Shown piece by piece: positions 5,774-5,834 of a stretch of 5,834 bases of DNA. The notes under the pieces were generated by a model, which was not told where the DNA came from, ran no database searches, and worked only from the letters and a program-made list of their open reading frames with translations. Source of the stretch: Thermoleophilia bacterium (GTDB taxonomy: Bacteria; Actinomycetota; Thermoleophilia; Gaiellales; Gaiellaceae). Numbering within the stretch: the first letter of the stretch is position 1; each line of letters opens with the position of its first letter. The stretch is from assembly GCA_029858755.1 (NCBI GenBank), contig JAOUEK010000146.1, positions 1-5,834 of the forward strand. The letters are read 5' to 3'. A program made the translations under genes and the position numbers.

Positions 5774-5776
5774 CCT
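5771..5776 (+). promoter_or_regulatory. -10 box of a probable leaderless promoter for the gene at 5783, overlapping a stop codon
   Basis: TAGCCT matches TANNNT and ends 6 nt before the GTG at 5783. Its first three bases are the TAG stop codon of the cation transporter. The intergenic gap is only 9 nt, so the downstream gene may also be read through from the transporter transcript. Confidence 0.4.
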
Positions 5777-5782
5777 GCAGCC

Positions 5783-5834
5783 GTGCGGCTGTGCATGTTT
5801 CATCCCGTCGATCGGCACATGGAGCGCGGCTGGG
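5783..5834 (+). CDS. Probable fumarylacetoacetate hydrolase family protein, 5' fragment
   Basis: Only 17 codons are visible: GTG CGG CTG and on, giving a protein starting (M)RLCMFHPVDRHMERGW, cut by the right edge. This resembles my recollection of the N-termini of FAH-family hydrolases/isomerases, which act on acyl pyruvates or related diketo acids. The call rests on the first residues alone, so it is tentative. The GTG start is preferred over the in-frame ATG at 5795 because a TAGCCT box ends 6 nt before it and because RLC.F at the extreme N-terminus fits the family. It follows the cation transporter after 9 nt on the same strand. Confidence 0.45.
   Translation, partial: MRLCMFHPVDRHMERGW

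Noticed and set aside
4037..5818. 593-residue open frame on the minus strand opposite the EamA and cation transporter genes
   Set aside because: Low-complexity Arg/Asp/Glu/Gly/Val/His composition with no recognisable motif; both plus-strand genes there are clear.
1..5834. tRNA, rRNA, CRISPR, insertion sequence or phage features
   Set aside because: Nothing with cloverleaf arms, spaced direct repeats, terminal inverted repeats or transposase/integrase motifs was seen on either strand; base composition is even throughout apart from the short AT-richer patch at about 343-376.

Overview
The window is uniformly very GC-rich, with strong G/C bias at third codon positions, GTG starts and few Shine-Dalgarno sequences. 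Gene content suggests a high-GC actinobacterium: a FabL-type enoyl reductase, an O-antigen-ligase-like membrane protein with a TPR tail, and a fumarylacetoacetase-like start at the right edge. My best guess is the Thermoleophilia (Gaiellales/Solirubrobacterales), inferred from remembered protein style and not from a search.

Layout, left to right. (1) Positions 1-291, minus strand: N-terminal part of a small secreted protein of unknown function, cut by the window edge. (2) A 122-bp divergent intergenic region with a 13-bp palindrome and promoter-like hexamers. (3) 414-2381, plus: a polytopic O-antigen ligase/polymerase-family protein with a C-terminal TPR segment. (4) 2382-2460: a convergent junction with two hairpins set in a 56-bp-period tandem duplication; the stop codon of the ligase sits in the loop of the first hairpin. 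(5) 2461-3476, minus: a two-gene operon, a 94-residue uncharacterised protein followed by fabL, joined by a 4-nt GTGA overlap. (6) A 33-bp divergent gap carrying two back-to-back -10-like boxes. (7) 3510-4397, plus: an EamA/DMT-family transporter. (8) 4412-5773, plus: a cation diffusion facilitator with three tandem C-terminal metal-binding-type domains. (9) 5783 to the edge, plus: the first 17 codons of a probable fumarylacetoacetate hydrolase family protein.

The genes do not form one pathway. They look like ordinary chromosomal genes for the cell envelope, fatty acid synthesis and transport. Three of the four complete or partial plus-strand genes start 6-7 nt after a TANNNT hexamer, which suggests leaderless transcripts. 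I saw no mobile element, CRISPR array, tRNA, rRNA or clear novel system. The most distinctive items are the triple C-terminal domain of the cation transporter, the duplicated hairpins at the convergent junction and the very compact divergent promoter pair.
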